A stretch of DNA of 64,000 bases from Changchengzhania lutea (GTDB lineage Bacteria > Bacteroidota > Bacteroidia > Flavobacteriales > Flavobacteriaceae): assembly GCF_006974145.1 (NCBI RefSeq), contig NZ_CP039456.1, forward strand, positions 2,262,001-2,326,000, in the 5' to 3' direction. The notes below the pieces were generated by a model that saw only the letters and a program-made list of their open reading frames with translations, was not told the DNA's origin and did no database searches. The position numbers and the translations under genes were made by a program. Below, in pieces: positions 61,518 through 64,000 of this stretch; position 1 is the first letter of the stretch, and every line of letters starts with the position of its first letter.

Positions 61518-62494
61518 GTTGATTCTAAGTTTACAGGTAGTTTGAATTTCAGCACATACATGCTTCCTAAAATACTGGGAAATACAAAATTAAACAGCCA
61601 CATGATGGTGATTGCGCTTAATATCACGAGGTCACTTATGCCAATAAGCGTGAACAAGTAAAGCGCAACACTTCCTTTTATAATAACGTCTAAGACAAAA
61701 ATTGATGGTAATATAGACGATAATAAATAGGTGGATGAAATCACAACCATAGCATCATAATAGTTGAGTTCTGCACCTAAAATATGTAAGATAAAGTAAA
61801 ATTGAAATGAAAAAATAAGATACCTAAAAACAGACAAGCCAAAACCTGCGAATGTATTCTTATTTGGATAATTTGAAATAAAAGACCTGATTTTAATCAA
61901 TGAATAGCCTCTGATCGAGAGTTTCTTAAATCGAAACTGGATGATTAAAAAACAAAGGATTCCGGAAATTATTAAAATTGCTTTTAGGAATTGAGAGTAA
62001 TTAAACTGAAGTGGATTTTGAGAAATAAAAATGCTAAAACCAATCATTCCGAAAAGTAGGGTTACAGACATTTGCAACATATTACCTAATAAATTAATCA
62101 GTAGAATCCGGCTTCTATTAAAGCGATCGGAAAACATGGCTTTTGCTCCATATTCACCAATGCGGTTAGGCGTCAATAATGAAGCCGTTAAAGATCCTAA
62201 TGTTTGTTCTGAGGCTTGCGGAAAGATCAGTTTTTTAATAGGGTCAACCAAAATTTGCCATTTTAGAATTTCGAAAAACCAGTTAAAAAAACTTAATATC
62301 AATAAAAAGATGATGTTTTTTACTGAAAAAGCATCATTTTTGATTGTAAAACTATAAAAATCAGTAAAACTTAAAAGATCATTATTTATAAGGCGGTCGT
62401 AAATAAAATAAAAAGCACCAACCAGCACACCTATTTTTAGAAGTACCAAAAAGAATTGTTTAGTTTTGTAGGATAGCTTGTTATACATAATCAT
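61514..62494 (-). CDS. flippase-like / lysylphosphatidylglycerol synthase TM-domain protein (UPF0104)
   Basis: A 326-residue integral membrane protein with about seven to eight hydrophobic segments. The first is at residues 14-30, and ILKWQILVDPIKKLIFPQAS, SLTASLLTPNRIGEYGAKAM and LLSSILPSIFVLDVIIKGSV are characteristic loops of the flippase-like/LPG_synthase_TM family. It lacks the soluble synthase domain of MprF. Members are thought to move lipid-linked molecules across the membrane. It starts a two-gene operon with a GT2 glycosyltransferase (4-bp overlap), which fits glycolipid export. Confidence 0.85.
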   Translation of the reverse strand: MIMYNKLSYKTKQFFLVLLKIGVLVGAFYFIYDRLINNDLLSFTDFYSFTIKNDAFSVKNIIFLLILSFFNWFFEILKWQILVDPIKKLIFPQASEQTLGSLTASLLTPNRIGEYGAKAMFSDRFNRSRILLINLLGNMLQMSVTLLFGMIGFSIFISQNPLQFNYSQFLKAILIISGILCFLIIQFRFKKLSIRGYSLIKIRSFISNYPNKNTFAGFGLSVFRYLIFSFQFYFILHILGAELNYYDAMVVISSTYLLSSILPSIFVLDVIIKGSVALYLFTLIGISDLVILSAITIMWLFNFVFPSILGSMYVLKFKLPVNLEST

Positions 62495-62519
62495 TTGTGC
62501 AATTAACCAATAATAATTT

Positions 62520-63167
62520 ATGATTCCTACTTTTAAAATTTATAAAAATGTTCTGTTTTCAATAATTCTAATGGTATCGGGAATAATATGTACTTATGCA
62601 CAAAATGCCACGAGCAGCATTAAAGCCCAAGTGGCTTTAGGATTAAATAACCCTTCCAGAGATGGTTTTGTGTCTGGTTTTGAGGGGCAAACCTATAATT
62701 TTCCAACAGTTAATCTTGGTGTGCAGTACATGTTTTCTAGGACATTGGGAGCAAAACTGGACTATGGGTTTAGTAGAATCTCCAATCAGAAATTTGCTCA
62801 AGATTTTAAATTGAATTACTCTAGGGTGAACCTGCAACTGGTCTATGACGCATCACAAATTTTTAATTTTTTGCCTTCAAGATTTGGAACTTTCGCTCAT
62901 GTAGGCCCTGGGTTTTCTATGATTAAGCCACTTGGGAATTTCACCCAAAATGATACATCTTTTTTAAATGCCATGGCTGGAATTGAATTTCATTACGGCA
63001 TTTCAGATAAATTAACCCTGTATTTGGATACCGCATATATTCTTGGATTTAGTGACGGGTTTAGCCCGATTTCTGAAGGTTTCGGATCATTCAATGGAAA
63101 CCTTTTAACCTTAACTGTTGGAGCGTCCATATCGCTAAGTGGTTGTTATTATTGTGAAAATGAATAA
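62520..63167 (+). CDS. small outer membrane beta-barrel protein (PorT/OmpA-like barrel)
   Basis: A 215-residue exported protein: signal peptide ending near TYAQ and about eight amphipathic strands ([67 protein letters not shown]). The size and strand pattern fit an eight-stranded barrel. There is no peptidoglycan-binding OmpA domain. The last codons (CYYCENE) overlap the ruvC start by 8 bp, so translation may be coupled, although the functions appear unrelated. Confidence 0.8.
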   Translation: MIPTFKIYKNVLFSIILMVSGIICTYAQNATSSIKAQVALGLNNPSRDGFVSGFEGQTYNFPTVNLGVQYMFSRTLGAKLDYGFSRISNQKFAQDFKLNYSRVNLQLVYDASQIFNFLPSRFGTFAHVGPGFSMIKPLGNFTQNDTSFLNAMAGIEFHYGISDKLTLYLDTAYILGFSDGFSPISEGFGSFNGNLLTLTVGASISLSGCYYCENE

Positions 63168-63762
63168 AGAACGTATTATTTTAGGGATTGATCCAGGCAC
63201 TACCATTATGGGTTTTGGTCTTATCAAGGTCACAGGTAAAACCATGACCTTTATGCAATTAAATGAGTTGGATTTAAAAAAATATAAGGATCATTATTTA
63301 AAGCTCAAACTGATTTTTGAAAGAACTGTTGAATTAATAGACACCCATAACCCAGATGAAATTGCTATTGAAGCGCCGTTTTTTGGTAAAAACGTACAGA
63401 GTATGCTCAAGTTGGGTCGAGCACAAGGGGTTGCTATGGCCGCGGGTTTAAGTAGAGAAATTCCTATTACAGAATATTTACCCAAAAAAATTAAAATGGC
63501 CATTACGGGCAATGGAAACGCAAGTAAGGAACAAGTGGCTAAAATGCTTCAAAGTTTATTAGGTTTAAAAACACTTCCAAAAAATTTGGATGCTACTGAT
63601 GGTCTGGCCGCAGCAGTTTGTCATTTTTATAATTCTGGTAAAATAACTGTGGGTAAAAGCTATTCAGGTTGGGATGCGTTTGTAAAGCAGAATAGCCCCC
63701 CAGCCCCCAAAGGGGGAGCAAAAACAACTACTATTGTGGATCTACGCAAAAAGAAAAATTAG
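63160..63762 (+). CDS. ruvC: Holliday junction resolvase RuvC
   Basis: RuvC cuts Holliday junctions in recombinational repair. The protein of about 200 residues shows [15 protein letters not shown] (Asp11), [20 protein letters not shown] (Glu71) and [15 protein letters not shown] (Asp pair near 144-147), the catalytic set. The ATG at 63160 gives [14 protein letters not shown] seven codons upstream is less likely. Near the C-terminus codons for [12 protein letters not shown] come from a dispersed hairpin repeat, so the protein's tail is partly repeat-derived. Confidence 0.96.
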   Translation: MNKERIILGIDPGTTIMGFGLIKVTGKTMTFMQLNELDLKKYKDHYLKLKLIFERTVELIDTHNPDEIAIEAPFFGKNVQSMLKLGRAQGVAMAAGLSREIPITEYLPKKIKMAITGNGNASKEQVAKMLQSLLGLKTLPKNLDATDGLAAAVCHFYNSGKITVGKSYSGWDAFVKQNSPPAPKGGAKTTTIVDLRKKKN

Positions 63763-63850
63763 TTGCAATTCTAATAAAATCATATTGACCAAAAAGAAAC
63801 TCAAAAACAACAGTGACAGTTCCTCCCCTTTGGGGAGGTTGGGAGGGGCT
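63694..63850. repeat. inverted pair of CCCC-nnn-GGGG repeats spanning ruvC end and hemW start
   Basis: Unit 1 (63694-63719) is AGCCCC...CCCCC-AAA-GGGGGAG. Unit 2 (63822-63850) has CCTCCCC-TTT-GGGGAGG followed by TTGGGAGGGGCT, the complement orientation of the same unit. The intergenic DNA lies between. A third relative, GTCTCCCC-TCAA-GGGGAGAC, is in the etf gap at 15926. Unit 1 is translated in ruvC, and unit 2 lies in the frame leading into hemW. Confidence 0.8.
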
Positions 63851-64000
63851 GGTATCTACATCCACATTCCGTTTTGCAAGCAAGCGTGCTTTTATTGCGA
63901 CTTTCATTTTTCAACCTCATTAAAGAAGAAGGATGTATTAATTCAATCGTTGGTAAAAGAGTTGGAACTTAGAAAAGATGAGCTTCAAAACGACATTATC
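63785..64000 (+). CDS. hemW: HemW-like radical SAM protein, start of gene (3' truncated by window edge)
   Basis: The frame GIYIHIPFCKQACFYCDFHF contains the radical SAM CxxxCxxC motif in the HemW/HemN form (CKQACFYC), followed by KKDVLIQSLVKELELRKDEL. HemW delivers haem or acts as a coproporphyrinogen oxidase-like protein. The start is uncertain: no ATG is in frame. TTG at 63785, TTG at 63839 and others are available, and the region between is made of a dispersed hairpin repeat, giving SPLGRLGGAGIYIH. Insertion of the repeat may have moved the start. It follows ruvC on the same strand. Confidence 0.85.
   Translation, partial: MTKKKLKNNSDSSSPLGRLGGAGIYIHIPFCKQACFYCDFHFSTSLKKKDVLIQSLVKELELRKDELQNDII

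Overview
The window looks like a piece of a flavobacterial (Bacteroidota, family Flavobacteriaceae) chromosome. The DNA is AT-rich. It carries a SusC/SusD pair, many Cys-lipoproteins whose lipobox is followed by acidic residues, GLPGLI-family proteins, a DUF5686 protein and CarboxypepD_reg-like barrels. Promoters match the Bacteroidota pattern TTG-N19-TAnnTTTG, clearest in front of both tRNA genes. I cannot name the genus.

Layout. (1) 1-6.4 kb: the 3' part of a susC/susD operon with two surface lipoproteins, closed by a strong terminator. (2) 6.5-36.2 kb: mostly core genes: lspA, fabD, an FAD oxidoreductase, a 2TM-dihydrofolate reductase fusion, a stand-alone CBM48 protein, thyA, a nucleoside transporter, a bifunctional nuclease, etfAB, pyruvate dehydrogenase E1 beta, a DUF5686 protein, an Imm63-like protein, an M1 peptidase, soluble and membrane pyrophosphatases, an App1-like phosphatase, a deoxynucleoside kinase, and a two-component system divergent from two GLPGLI genes and a large outer-membrane barrel. 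(3) 36.3-57.3 kb: an accessory region that begins at tRNA-Tyr, where a 17-bp copy of the tRNA 3' end lies 150 bp downstream. It holds a broken HpaII-like restriction gene split by an IS4-family element, HNH and TolC fragments, an LRR protein, tRNA-fMet, an HxlR/azoreductase pair, an IS5-family element, a four-gene DoxX-DsrE-SoxB-like-TlpA operon, an ISL3-family element, an IstB fragment, an RND efflux operon with a nonsense mutation in its adaptor, and a second IS4-family element that cuts a patatin gene. (4) 57.3-64 kb: BlaI-type repressor with an M56 peptidase/TonB protein, a related lipoprotein, a glycosyltransferase with a flippase-like membrane protein, a small barrel, ruvC and the start of hemW.

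How it fits together. The core part is housekeeping: lipid and nucleotide synthesis, electron transfer to flavoproteins, pyruvate oxidation and PPi recycling. The accessory part has been rebuilt many times. At least four insertion sequences, several nonsense or frameshift mutations and three copies of a degenerate dispersed repeat are visible there. The most interesting intact accessory unit is the tight periplasmic sulfur-type operon at 43.8-46.9 kb (DoxX, DsrE, a SoxB-like dinuclear-metal hydrolase, TlpA). Several regulatory sites can be read directly: tandem 10-bp repeats between the histidine kinase and the GLPGLI genes, a 36-bp nested dyad between hxlR and the azoreductase, tandem 16-bp palindromes before blaI, and a 22-bp palindrome between etfB and the E1-beta gene.
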